Origin: Effusibacillus lacus
Lineage (GTDB): Bacteria > Bacillota > Bacilli > Tumebacillales > Effusibacillaceae
Length of the DNA: 57,450 bases
Direction: 5' to 3'
Assembly: GCF_002335525.1 (NCBI RefSeq)
Contig: NZ_BDUF01000015.1
Coordinates: 1-57,450 of the forward strand
Under the pieces are notes generated by a model, which was not told the origin of the DNA, made no database searches, and was given only the letters and a program-made list of their open reading frames with translations. A program made the translations under genes and the position numbers. Shown here piece by piece: positions 50,861 through 57,450 of this stretch; the first letter of the stretch is position 1; each line of letters starts with the position of its first letter.

Positions 50861-51982
50861 ATGATTCGACCAACTTGGGCAGAAATTGATCTTGGGCATA
50901 TTGCACACAATCTACGGGAATTCCGCAGGATTCTGCCTGAACAGACACGCATCATGGCGGTTGTAAAAGCGGACGGATACGGCCACGGCGCCGTTCCTGT
51001 GGCCAAACAGGCCATAGCCGCAGGCGCTGCTTTCCTGGGTGTCGCCACTCTGGAAGAAGCTATTGAACTGCGAAAAGCCGGAATTGACGAACCAATACTC
51101 GTACTCGGGTATGTACCTCCATCTGCTGCCAGGGAGATCCTACGGTGGAATGTCAGGCAAACGTGTTTTCACATGGAGATGGTGGAGGCTCTGGCACAAG
51201 AAGCGGTTGTGGCGGGAACAACCGCCCGCATTCACGTCAAAGTAGATACGGGAATGGGAAGACTGGGCCTGCAAGCGGAAGAAGCGGCTGATTTCGTCCA
51301 AGCGGCGGGACGGTTGAAGGGAATCGAGGTTGAAGGGGTGTATTCCCACTTCGCCACAGCGGATGAACTGGATAAAGCTTACGCGGAAAGGCAAGCGGCC
51401 AGATGGAAGGAATTCCTGTCGGCGTTGGGGAACAGGGGGATTCCAGTTCCCCTGCGTCACATTGCAAACAGTGCGGCCGCCATGGAATTGCCGGACATGG
51501 CCTATGATATGGTCAGGATCGGAATTTCGATGTACGGGTTGTATCCTTCCCAAGAGGTAGACCGATCCAGGGTGAATTTGCGCCAGGCTCTCCGTTTGGT
51601 TACCCGGATTGTACACCTGAAGACACTGCCACGCGGTGCAGGGGTTTCCTATGGTGCGGCAAAAGTGGAGCGGGAGCAAGCGGTGATTGCCACATTACCT
51701 ATTGGATACGCGGATGGTTTTTCGCGTCGCTTGTCCGGGAAAGCTCATGTCCTTGTTCGCGGACAAAGGGTGCCGATTATCGGAAGGATCTGCATGGACC
51801 AATGCATGGCAGATGTAACTGACGTGGAAGGGGTTTCGGTCGGCGACGAAGTGGTATTGTATGGAGGACAAGGGGAGAGCTTCATTTCACTGGATGAGAT
51901 TGCCGACTTGGTGGGATCAATCTCTTATGAAGTGGTATGCGGTTTGGGAAAACGCGTGACAAGAAAATATGTAGGTGTTTAA
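50861..51982 (+). CDS. alr: Alanine racemase
   Basis: The enzyme makes D-alanine for peptidoglycan. The PLP lysine is in VVKADGYGHGA (residues 32-40), the catalytic tyrosine motif is MYGLYPS, and RICMDQCMADVTDV is at about residue 308. The 373-residue length fits. The ATG follows GTGAGGGTGC. A terminator precedes it and it leads into the toxin-antitoxin genes, as in Bacillus. Confidence 0.95.
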   Translation: MIRPTWAEIDLGHIAHNLREFRRILPEQTRIMAVVKADGYGHGAVPVAKQAIAAGAAFLGVATLEEAIELRKAGIDEPILVLGYVPPSAAREILRWNVRQTCFHMEMVEALAQEAVVAGTTARIHVKVDTGMGRLGLQAEEAADFVQAAGRLKGIEVEGVYSHFATADELDKAYAERQAARWKEFLSALGNRGIPVPLRHIANSAAAMELPDMAYDMVRIGISMYGLYPSQEVDRSRVNLRQALRLVTRIVHLKTLPRGAGVSYGAAKVEREQAVIATLPIGYADGFSRRLSGKAHVLVRGQRVPIIGRICMDQCMADVTDVEGVSVGDEVVLYGGQGESFISLDEIADLVGSISYEVVCGLGKRVTRKYVGV

Positions 51983-52053
51983 GACTTTTGACAGGCAAAG
52001 AGAAAGATGGGTATAATACCAAAGTGGGCAGGATATTGTGTCGGGGGTGCCGG

Positions 52054-52329
52054 ATGTTGTCAAAGACGAAACGCATTATGGTCAGTATTCCCAATCATCT
52101 CCTTCAGGAAGTGGATTGTATCGTGGAACAGGAAAAATCGAACCGGAGCGAACTGATTCGCCGAGCGATGAGCATGTACGTAAATGAACGCAAGAAACGG
52201 TGTATTCGGGAAACGATGCAGCGCGGCTACATGGAGATGGCGAATATCAACCTGAATATTGCATCGGAAGCGTTTCTCGCAGAAGAGGAAGCGGAAACTA
52301 CACTAGATCGGCTGGTTAGCGGGGTGTAG
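52054..52329 (+). CDS. ndoAI: Antitoxin EndoAI (NdoAI, MazE-type, ribbon-helix-helix)
   Basis: The antitoxin that blocks the EndoA RNase. The 91-residue protein begins [20 protein letters not shown], the ribbon-helix-helix domain, and ends with a toxin-binding region. The longer frame from 51937 overlaps alr and is not expected. It lies four bases upstream of the toxin gene. The MSIPNHLLQ pattern is the one seen in B. subtilis NdoAI. Confidence 0.93.
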   Translation: MLSKTKRIMVSIPNHLLQEVDCIVEQEKSNRSELIRRAMSMYVNERKKRCIRETMQRGYMEMANINLNIASEAFLAEEEAETTLDRLVSGV

Positions 52330-52333
52330 CCCT

Positions 52334-52684
52334 TTGAACGTTAAGCGTGGGGATGTTTTTTTCGCCGAGCTGTCACCCGTTGTTGGTTCTGAGCAGGGGG
52401 GTTTTCGTCCCGTCCTGATTCTTCAGAATGATATCGGCAATCGGTTCAGTCCAACTGTGATTGTGGCGGCCATCACCGCTCAAATTCAAAAAGCGAAACT
52501 TCCCACGCATGTTGAGATCAAAGCGGAAACAACCGGACTGGAACGCGATTCTGTAATTCTGTTGGAACAGATCCGAACCATAGACAAACAACGATTGACC
52601 GATAAAATCACGCATCTGGATGACGAATTGATGAGCAAGGTCAATGATGCGCTTATGATTTCTCTCGGTCTGATCGAATTCTAG
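52334..52684 (+). CDS. ndoA: mRNA-cleaving toxin EndoA (NdoA, MazF family)
   Basis: A sequence-specific ribonuclease (MazF/PemK) that stops growth under stress. The 116-residue protein (TTG start) begins [20 protein letters not shown] and keeps the conserved [17 protein letters not shown] and [13 protein letters not shown]. It is nearly identical in pattern to B. subtilis NdoA, which cuts at UACAU. A terminator follows at once. Confidence 0.95.
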   Translation: MNVKRGDVFFAELSPVVGSEQGGFRPVLILQNDIGNRFSPTVIVAAITAQIQKAKLPTHVEIKAETTGLERDSVILLEQIRTIDKQRLTDKITHLDDELMSKVNDALMISLGLIEF

Positions 52685-52698
52685 AAGGGGCTTTCCCA

Positions 52699-52721
52699 AG
52701 AGGCGGGGGAAGCCTCTTTTT
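52699..52721 (+). terminator. Intrinsic terminator after ndoA
   Basis: AGAGGC (52699-52704) and GCCTCT (52712-52717) form a six-pair stem with a seven-base loop, followed by T5. Confidence 0.8.
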
Positions 52722-52928
52722 GCGATCCGCCATTCAACTTCCGCTTTCCCGAGAGTCAATCACCAGATAATAGCGGCATTCGCTATCGCCATTATTGCGG
52801 AATTGGTGGGGACAATCCGCCTCAAAATACATGGAATCCCCAGATTGCAGGGGATAACTGAGTCTACTATAGTATACATTGAAACAAGTTTGTTTGAGAA
52901 ACGGCTGGACAGCTCTGGAGGGATGGGG
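52722..52928 (+). promoter_or_regulatory. Promoter and operator region of the lactate permease gene
   Basis: TTGCAG (52845-52850) and TATAGT (52868-52873) are 17 bases apart, a good vegetative promoter. The inverted repeat ATCCCC-N8-GGGGAT (52836-52855) overlaps the -35 box and is a likely repressor site. Two further stem-loops, ATAGCG/CGCTAT (52770-52786) and GCGGATTG-like/CAATCCGC (52797-52820), lie upstream of the promoter; they might be additional operator sites. Confidence 0.6.
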
Positions 52929-54398
52929 ATGCTGCTAGTAGCTGCCGTAAGCCCTTTGATTCTTGTGGTGGTGTTGCTGCTGCTGTTTCGCCGAAGCGCA
53001 GTGGAGGCAAGTTTTGCAGGTCTTCTCTGGGCTGTGGCAACAGGGGTGTCGATGTTCGGCCTTTCCTGGTCGGCCACTGGCGAGTCGTTACTTGACGGGC
53101 TGGATCCGGCATTGCGAGTTGTGTATGTGTTATCGACAGGCCTGTGGCTTTACCAACTGCTCCGACGGACTGGGGCTCTTGAACGGATGGCGGGAACGGT
53201 GGAGAGGATCTCACCCGACCCGTTAAGAAGAGTTTTGTTTGTCGTGATTGTAATTGCTCCGTTTCTGGAAGCCGTTAGCGGGTTTGGCGCCGGCATTGTT
53301 CTTGCGGGACCGCTGATTATGGCGTTGGGCTACAAGGGAATGCAGGCAGGGATGCTCTCCTTGTTGACCCAGAATCTGGTTCCATGGGGCGCCATGGCGG
53401 TGGGCACCACATTGGGAGCCGAGATTGCCGGAGTCCACCCCCGGCAGATTGGTATTCTCAGCACGTTGTTTGCAGTTCCGATTTTCATTTATTGGTCCTA
53501 TGCGGTTGCGGTTACAGCCGCGGGATGGCGGCAAGCGGTAAAGCAAAGCTGGGATGTCCTGTTGGCAGCAGGACTCATGCTTGCCGGTCTAAGTATTGCC
53601 AACCGGTTTCTGACTGTTGAGGCAGCCTGTGTGTTTGCGGGTCTGGCGGCGGCAGGCGGTTTGGGCTTGATCTGGAGAAAGGGAAGGGAGAAGAGGCTTC
53701 AACCATCCTTTCTTTCCGGGGAGTCCCCTGTTTCCTTGATGAAAGCACTGGTTCCTTATCTGGTTTTTCTTGCCATGATTGCAGGCACCCGTCTTCTGAA
53801 TATGATTCCGTTGATTGCGGATTGGTTCAAAAATCATCCGTATTTGTACAGTCCCGGAACGGCCATGCTGGTTGCATGCATCTCGGTTGTTCCCCTGTTC
53901 CGGATGGACGGACAGGAGGTCAGAAACAGCCTGCGGGACACTTGGAAGCAGGTGCGTCCGGCTGCTCTCTCCACGATCGGGTTCGTCTTGATGGGAATGT
54001 TATTGAAAGATGCCGGTATGATCGAAATCATTACAGGGTCTATGTCAATTGACGGTGCCGTCTATCTTTTGGCGGCCCCTCTGATTGGCGGCCTGGGAGG
54101 CTGGATGACCGGTTCGAACGCTGCAGCCAATGCCATGTGGATGCACTTTCAGGCTGGTATGGCGAGAAGTCTTGGAATGCCGACAGATGTCATGGCTTCT
54201 GTGCAAAATACGGCAGCCGCCAATCTGACGATGGCATCTCCTTCACGAGTGGCACTTGGGGCTGCTGTTGCCGGAATCATTGGCCGGGAAGGGGAACTGC
54301 TTCAGAAAGTCCTGCCGCTGTCTCTTGGAGTATTGGGATTGGTTGTTGTTTGCAGCATTCTGTTTCTTGCGTTCGGAGAGCTTTGGCAAAACCTGTGA
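52929..54398 (+). CDS. L-lactate permease (LctP/LldP family)
   Basis: A 489-residue membrane protein with about 12 segments. Family motifs include APFLEAVSGFGAGIVLAGP, LTQNLVPWGAMAVGTTLGAE and ALSTIGFVLMGML. It imports lactate or glycolate with protons. ATG 52929 lies six bases behind GGAGGG; ATG 52923 and the frame from 52803 are poorer. It could share a role with the monocarboxylate symporters. A terminator-like hairpin overlaps its stop. Confidence 0.92.
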   Translation: MLLVAAVSPLILVVVLLLLFRRSAVEASFAGLLWAVATGVSMFGLSWSATGESLLDGLDPALRVVYVLSTGLWLYQLLRRTGALERMAGTVERISPDPLRRVLFVVIVIAPFLEAVSGFGAGIVLAGPLIMALGYKGMQAGMLSLLTQNLVPWGAMAVGTTLGAEIAGVHPRQIGILSTLFAVPIFIYWSYAVAVTAAGWRQAVKQSWDVLLAAGLMLAGLSIANRFLTVEAACVFAGLAAAGGLGLIWRKGREKRLQPSFLSGESPVSLMKALVPYLVFLAMIAGTRLLNMIPLIADWFKNHPYLYSPGTAMLVACISVVPLFRMDGQEVRNSLRDTWKQVRPAALSTIGFVLMGMLLKDAGMIEIITGSMSIDGAVYLLAAPLIGGLGGWMTGSNAAANAMWMHFQAGMARSLGMPTDVMASVQNTAAANLTMASPSRVALGAAVAGIIGREGELLQKVLPLSLGVLGLVVVCSILFLAFGELWQNL

Positions 54399-54428
54399 AA
54401 GCCCCGGTGAAGAGCAACCGGGGCTTTC
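54397..54428. terminator. Bidirectional terminator between lctP and the anti-sigma gene
   Basis: GAAAGCCCCGG (54397-54407) and CCGGGGCTTTC (54418-54428) form an 11-bp stem. A-rich and T-rich flanks exist on both sides; two genes converge here. Confidence 0.85.
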
Positions 54429-54446
54429 ATTCAGGAAGTTATTCTT

Positions 54447-55823
54447 TTATTCTTTTGCGGGGTCGACTGTGACCTCGCCGCTGTAGTCATAGTATTTTCC
54501 GTCCCGCTGGTGGAAGTAGTAGTTGAGCTTACCGTACCACATTTCCTGGCCGGCGGAGATGGCCGGATTCGTCTGTGCGGTATGAACAACCACCCGATCC
54601 CCCTTCTGAGGGATGGTAAGGCTTTGGGTCAGAGTATCTCCATAAACGATTTTGACCGTATCTCCAGGTTTGAATGTCGGGTTGGTCTTGGTCAGATTTT
54701 TCTCCACCTTAATGGTGATGGAATCGAGAAAATTGGGTCCTACGGCTGTGTTGATCTGTACGTCCACAATGCTTCCCTGCAGCTTCTGGGCCACTTTCTC
54801 AAAATCTCTGTAGTAGGGAGGGGCATCATCGACGGTGAACGGTTCCGTCCCCACTTTCATCACGTCCCAAACTCCTTGCGTGCGGGTCAGGAGCAAAAAT
54901 CTTGTATTGGATCCCTGTTGGTAGGAAGACTTGGCGTTCGGCTCAAGCTCTACCTCCAGAGTTGCCTTACCTGTCATGATGTTTTGGTCAGTTTGCGGAT
55001 CTGCCTGAAAATCTGTTACTTTAACCAGTTTCGCACCGGACGCCTTGGGATCCTTGTCAAAGTAGAGCTGAATCCGGTCGCGGACATTCGGTCCTTTTTC
55101 CGTGTCAAATGCGGCAACCGCCCAGGTTTGGTCTGACTGTTTGGTTAGGACCACGTCTTTGGTTTGAATTCCATCTGAATCCGTAAATTTTTCAGATGTG
55201 GATTTGGGCTGCAATTCCACTTCCAGAGCCACATAGCCTGTTACCATTGGTTCCTCGCTTTTGGGTTCCGGGTCGACGGGGTCTTGAACAGGCTTTGACT
55301 TTGGTTCTTCGGGTTTCGGCTTTGGAACGAATTCATGAATCTTGATCTGCTTCACTTCTTTGGGGTTGGTGTTTTCCGCCAGATAATTTTGAATGGCGGC
55401 CAGCATTTCACGGTTTCCTGCGCCGTCCCGCACCTCAACCTTAGGCTTGTCAGTATTCTCGGTCAAAACATCGGATTGGGGTATCTCTTGTGTCGATTGA
55501 TGGTTTCGGAGCCCGTCCGCAGCCTGAATGCCGTACAGGCTGACACCGGTTGCAGTTGCCAACAGGACTGTCGCGGCGGCAGCCACCTTCGTGAGTTTAA
55601 AAACCGGTTTTTTCCGGTTTGCTGCAACAGTTTCCTTAATCATTGTGGGGCTTGGGATCAAAGACCTGGTAGGCTTGGGAATTTCAATCGAACGAAGGGA
55701 GCCTATGATTTGCTGAATTTCATAAGACTCCTTCTGGCATGCAAAACAAGTATGAATATGTTCTTGAATGTCTGGCGACCGTTTCCCTGACCAGAGGGAG
55801 TTCTGTACATCCGCACATTTCAT
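54447..55823 (-). CDS. Membrane anti-sigma factor with a long repeated extracellular part
   Basis: The 458-residue protein has an N-terminal zinc anti-sigma domain (HIHTCFACQ, H-x3-C-x2-C), one membrane segment at about 79-100 and a large outer part. That part has a proline-rich linker (PKPKPEEPKSKPVQDPVDPE), then two similar domains (EVELQPKSTSEKF...VVLTKQSDQTWAV and EVELEPNAKSSYQ...LLLTRTQGVWDV) and a C-terminal beta-rich domain. It should hold the ECF sigma factor until an envelope signal arrives. It overlaps the sigma gene by four bases. The outer-domain families are not recognised. Confidence 0.85.
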   Translation of the reverse strand: MKCADVQNSLWSGKRSPDIQEHIHTCFACQKESYEIQQIIGSLRSIEIPKPTRSLIPSPTMIKETVAANRKKPVFKLTKVAAAATVLLATATGVSLYGIQAADGLRNHQSTQEIPQSDVLTENTDKPKVEVRDGAGNREMLAAIQNYLAENTNPKEVKQIKIHEFVPKPKPEEPKSKPVQDPVDPEPKSEEPMVTGYVALEVELQPKSTSEKFTDSDGIQTKDVVLTKQSDQTWAVAAFDTEKGPNVRDRIQLYFDKDPKASGAKLVKVTDFQADPQTDQNIMTGKATLEVELEPNAKSSYQQGSNTRFLLLTRTQGVWDVMKVGTEPFTVDDAPPYYRDFEKVAQKLQGSIVDVQINTAVGPNFLDSITIKVEKNLTKTNPTFKPGDTVKIVYGDTLTQSLTIPQKGDRVVVHTAQTNPAISAGQEMWYGKLNYYFHQRDGKYYDYSGEVTVDPAKE

Positions 55824-56335
55824 AGGGCTTCACCTCCTTGTAAAAACAGTGCTCGCAACCGGTCTTTCAGCCGGAACACCCGCGTCTTGACGTTGGCTTC
55901 CGAGATGTTCATGATATCCGCCACTTCGCGGACGGACAGGTCATTCTGAAAGCGAAGAATCAGAATATGGCGATCGATTTCAGGCAGATCCTGCAGGAGT
56001 CTTTCCAGCAGGATTCGGGAGTTCGAGGAATCTTCAAACGAACGGGTTGCCGCATGTTCGGGGAGTTCCTCAAACTGCGTGAATTTCTTTTTTCTTAAGA
56101 AGTCTTTATACGTATTCATGACGAGGGAATAAACCCATGTTTGAAGCGAACTGTCGCCGCGGTAAGAGGACAGCTTGGTACAGATCTTGTAAAGCACATC
56201 CTGGGCTATGTCTTCCGCATCCTGCTGATGCCGGGTCAAGTGATAGGAGACCCGGAACACAAACGGTTCCAGCTCCTGCAGCAATGTGGTCATGGCCTCT
56301 TCATCCACCAGCGCCCGCTTGATAAATTCCTCCAT
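55820..56335 (-). CDS. ECF-type RNA polymerase sigma factor
   Basis: A 171-residue sigma-70 family protein. Region 2 (QQDAEDIAQDVLYKI, SLQTWVYSLVMNTYKDFLR) reads the -10 and region 4 (LPEIDRHILILRFQNDLSVREVADIMNISEANVKTRVFRLKD) reads the -35. The start is set to ATG 56335 (minus) after GGGGGAACC; a longer frame from 56365 is possible. An ECF-type promoter lies upstream, so it probably activates itself. The anti-sigma gene follows in the same operon. Confidence 0.93.
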   Translation of the reverse strand: MEEFIKRALVDEEAMTTLLQELEPFVFRVSYHLTRHQQDAEDIAQDVLYKICTKLSSYRGDSSLQTWVYSLVMNTYKDFLRKKKFTQFEELPEHAATRSFEDSSNSRILLERLLQDLPEIDRHILILRFQNDLSVREVADIMNISEANVKTRVFRLKDRLRALFLQGGEAL

Positions 56336-56382
56336 GGTTCCCCCTCCTCTCTGCCAATTATACACCTGATATCCAAACTGTC

Positions 56383-56410
56383 AGACGAACAAATTGGCAG
56401 GCAGGTTACA
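56383..56410 (-). promoter_or_regulatory. ECF-type autoregulatory promoter
   Basis: On the minus strand TGTAACCT (-35-like, 56410-56403) and CGTCT (-10-like, 56387-56383) are separated by 17 bases between TGTAAC and CGTC. This matches the AAC...CGTC pattern of ECF promoters, 48 bases before the sigma-factor start. Confidence 0.65.
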
Positions 56411-56544
56411 CCTAATTTAAATTCCTTATATTCCCAATGAATCGAAAACACCCGACAAAAGATTGGACGCGTTTGGATTGATGGTTCGTTGCACATTTGG
56501 AAACACTATCCTTGACAAATTTGTAGAAAAAAGGGGTGCCGGTC

Positions 56545-56796
56545 ATGCACATGAAGCCTCATTTGCAGCGCAGGTCTGATTTTGTAGGCAATAAGTTCAT
56601 CGCCGAACACAATGATGCGGGAATCCTGGTCACACGGGAAGGGAATACATATCACTTTGCAGTGGAATTAGACGTGGATTCGGTGGTGGAAGTTGAACAG
56701 ACCCGGGACAAGGATCAGGTGAACGACATCATCAACGAACTGATTCCCAAGATTCCCGATATCAAAGAGCGGTTCGGTAACTGTCTGCCGGACTGA
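56545..56796 (+). CDS. Small unknown cytoplasmic protein
   Basis: An 83-residue protein (ATG 56545; GTG 56536 also possible) with one cysteine near the C-terminus, a charged N-terminal region (MHMKPHLQRRSDFVGNKFIA) and a likely beta-then-helix pattern. AAAAGGGG precedes it and TTGACA lies at about 56512. No family is recognised. It lies between the sigma operon and the T-box. Confidence 0.55.
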   Translation: MHMKPHLQRRSDFVGNKFIAEHNDAGILVTREGNTYHFAVELDVDSVVEVEQTRDKDQVNDIINELIPKIPDIKERFGNCLPD

Positions 56797-56822
56797 CAGA
56801 GATGGTCAGGGGAGCGGACTGG

Positions 56823-56852
56823 TTGACGCGGCTAACGGGAAATCGTTATAAT
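56823..56852 (+). promoter_or_regulatory. Promoter of the T-box leader
   Basis: TTGACG (56823-56828) and TATAAT (56847-56852) are 18 bases apart. The T-box RNA would start near 56860. Confidence 0.75.
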
Positions 56853-56859
56853 GAGTGAC

Positions 56860-57175
56860 AAACCCATCTCGACAACGCGATGAGGAAAACGAGTAAGATA
56901 CAGGCCACAGTCAGAGAGAGGGCCCCCAGGCTGAAAGGGCTCTTCTGTGAAGGGTATCCGAAGCTACTTCCAAGCGCAGCTAATCCCTGCCGGTTCGTGC
57001 CCGTTACAGCGCCAAAAGTGATCGTCCTTAAGTGTCTGGTTTTGGGGCCCCATTAAAGTACTCGGAGTTGGCCGCAAAGCTTCACGTCACTTTAATGGGC
57101 GATAATGTGGGTGGTACCGCGAGAGCAAAGCCTTTCGTCCCTGTTGTGGATGTAGGGCTTTTTTGTTTGATCTTG
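56860..57175 (+). ncRNA. T-box leader RNA (tRNA-responsive riboswitch), specifier probably GCU (Ala)
   Basis: The consensus T-box element GGGTGGTACCGCGAG lies at 57110-57124, followed by the terminator AAAGCC...GGCTTTTTT (about 57126-57165). Stem I includes the AGTAAGATAC/GTATCCGAAGC arms (56892-56970), and the 3' side reads GAAGCTACTT, where GCU followed by A would be the specifier, matching tRNA-Ala; this is tentative. UGGU in the antiterminator bulge can pair with a tRNA ending ACCA. The riboswitch normally sits just before an aminoacyl-tRNA or amino-acid gene, but no gene start follows within the remaining 275 bases. Confidence 0.85.
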
Positions 57176-57450
57176 ACATGCAAATAAGAGACTTTCAAAC
57201 CCTTATTTGTGTCACTTGGGCTTAGTTTTAGAAATAAGGAATTTTCAAGCCCTTATTCAGAGTTTTGTGCACCAGTTACCTTCAAAAAGTCAAAGTAAGA
57301 ACCTGTGAGTCCCTTATTTTGAAAAATGGGCAAGAACACTACTGATTAAGTACCTCAAAATCCCTCCCTCGGGTTTAAGGGGTTTTCTTACGTATACTCG
57401 CTCATTCGCAGGATTTCATCACCTTGGAAAGTAGTGTTCCGTTTGGGTGT
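57176..57450. other. Noncoding end region
   Basis: No gene is supported on either strand. It holds the three repeats at 57182-57318 and a terminator-like AAAATCCC...GGGGTTTT hairpin at 57357-57386. The window ends before any gene that the T-box could control. Confidence 0.5.
57182..57318 (+). repeat. Three imperfect hairpin-forming repeats (about 29 bases each)
   Basis: AAATAAG...CTTATTT units begin at 57182, 57232 and 57293. The first two share AAATAAG-N3-TTTCAA-C/G-CCCTTATT, and the third is AAGTAAGAACCTGTGAGTCCCTTATT. Each can fold into a seven-pair AT-rich stem with a 13-base loop. Spacers (about 20-35 bases) differ, so it is not a CRISPR array. Confidence 0.65.

Noticed and set aside
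52334-52684. Novel toxin-antitoxin system
   Set aside because: The pair is the well known ndoAI-ndoA (MazEF type) behind alr, in the Bacillus order.
57182-57318. CRISPR array
   Set aside because: Only three imperfect units with unequal spacers, each self-complementary, and no cas genes in the window.

Overview
The window reads as a chromosomal segment of an aerobic, endospore-forming Bacillota, probably a member of the Bacilli close to Alicyclobacillaceae-type genera; this placement is an inference from gene content. It carries spore genes (spoVAC-spoVAD-spoVAEb with DUF1657/DUF421 partners), the Bacillus-like block ydcC-alr-ndoAI-ndoA, a T-box leader, many strong AGGAGG ribosome sites and frequent TTG/GTG starts. 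No rRNA, tRNA or CRISPR array was seen.

Layout. (1) 182-687: a Nudix hydrolase whose natural start appears frameshifted in an A7 run. (2) 840-16716: one long, tightly packed operon for a group 2a [NiFe] hydrogenase resembling Huc, the mycobacterial atmospheric-H2-oxidising type. The order is DUF1641 protein, hypA, hypB, small subunit, large subunit, endopeptidase, TPR protein, unknown, NifU-Rieske fusion, NHL propeller, hypC, a 37-residue half-HypC ORF, hypD, nickel permease, hypE, double-SIS protein, glutaredoxin-like protein, hypF. It includes structural, maturation, metal-supply and probable electron-transfer functions, with a hairpin in the leader and another after the endopeptidase gene. 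(3) 16785-19200: glutamate dehydrogenase, a PsiE-like membrane protein and a broken IS4/IS1634-type transposase. (4) 19271-23048: HTH regulator, a 30-residue amphipathic peptide, patatin, phasin-like protein and UbiB/AarF kinase. (5) 23396-29519: two paralogous sodium:solute symporters around a LytS/LytR-type two-component system; the second has a DUF485 partner (acetate/monocarboxylate uptake). (6) 29945-34786: alpha/beta hydrolase, a spoVA-2mob-like cluster and a VanY-like lipoprotein. (7) 34882-38787: MocR-type regulator divergent from a LysE exporter, DUF2249, Ric/ScdA iron-sulfur repair protein, RraA-like protein. (8) 38942-44524: Fsr-like MFS pump, aldehyde ferredoxin oxidoreductase, phosphodiester glycosidase with a partner, and a divergent MoaD-like gene pair. 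(9) 44586-47396: csoR-copA-copZ copper module, followed by two minus-strand microprotein genes and a 23-bp perfect palindrome. (10) 47888-52684: CDF metal transporter, dienoyl-CoA-reductase-like SDR, ydcC, alr, ndoAI, ndoA. (11) 52845-57450: lactate permease with an operator-like palindrome at its promoter, an ECF sigma/anti-sigma pair with an ECF-type promoter, a small unknown protein, a complete T-box leader and three hairpin repeats with no visible downstream gene.

How it fits together: the hydrogenase operon could let cells or spores-to-be draw electrons from trace H2 under starvation, delivered through the NifU-Rieske protein to the respiratory chain (inference). The remaining genes deal with organic acids (acetate/pyruvate/lactate), metals, redox stress and sporulation. 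By eye the hydrogenase locus looks more GC-rich than the 18.6-31 kb stretch, so the window may be a mosaic, but this was not computed.
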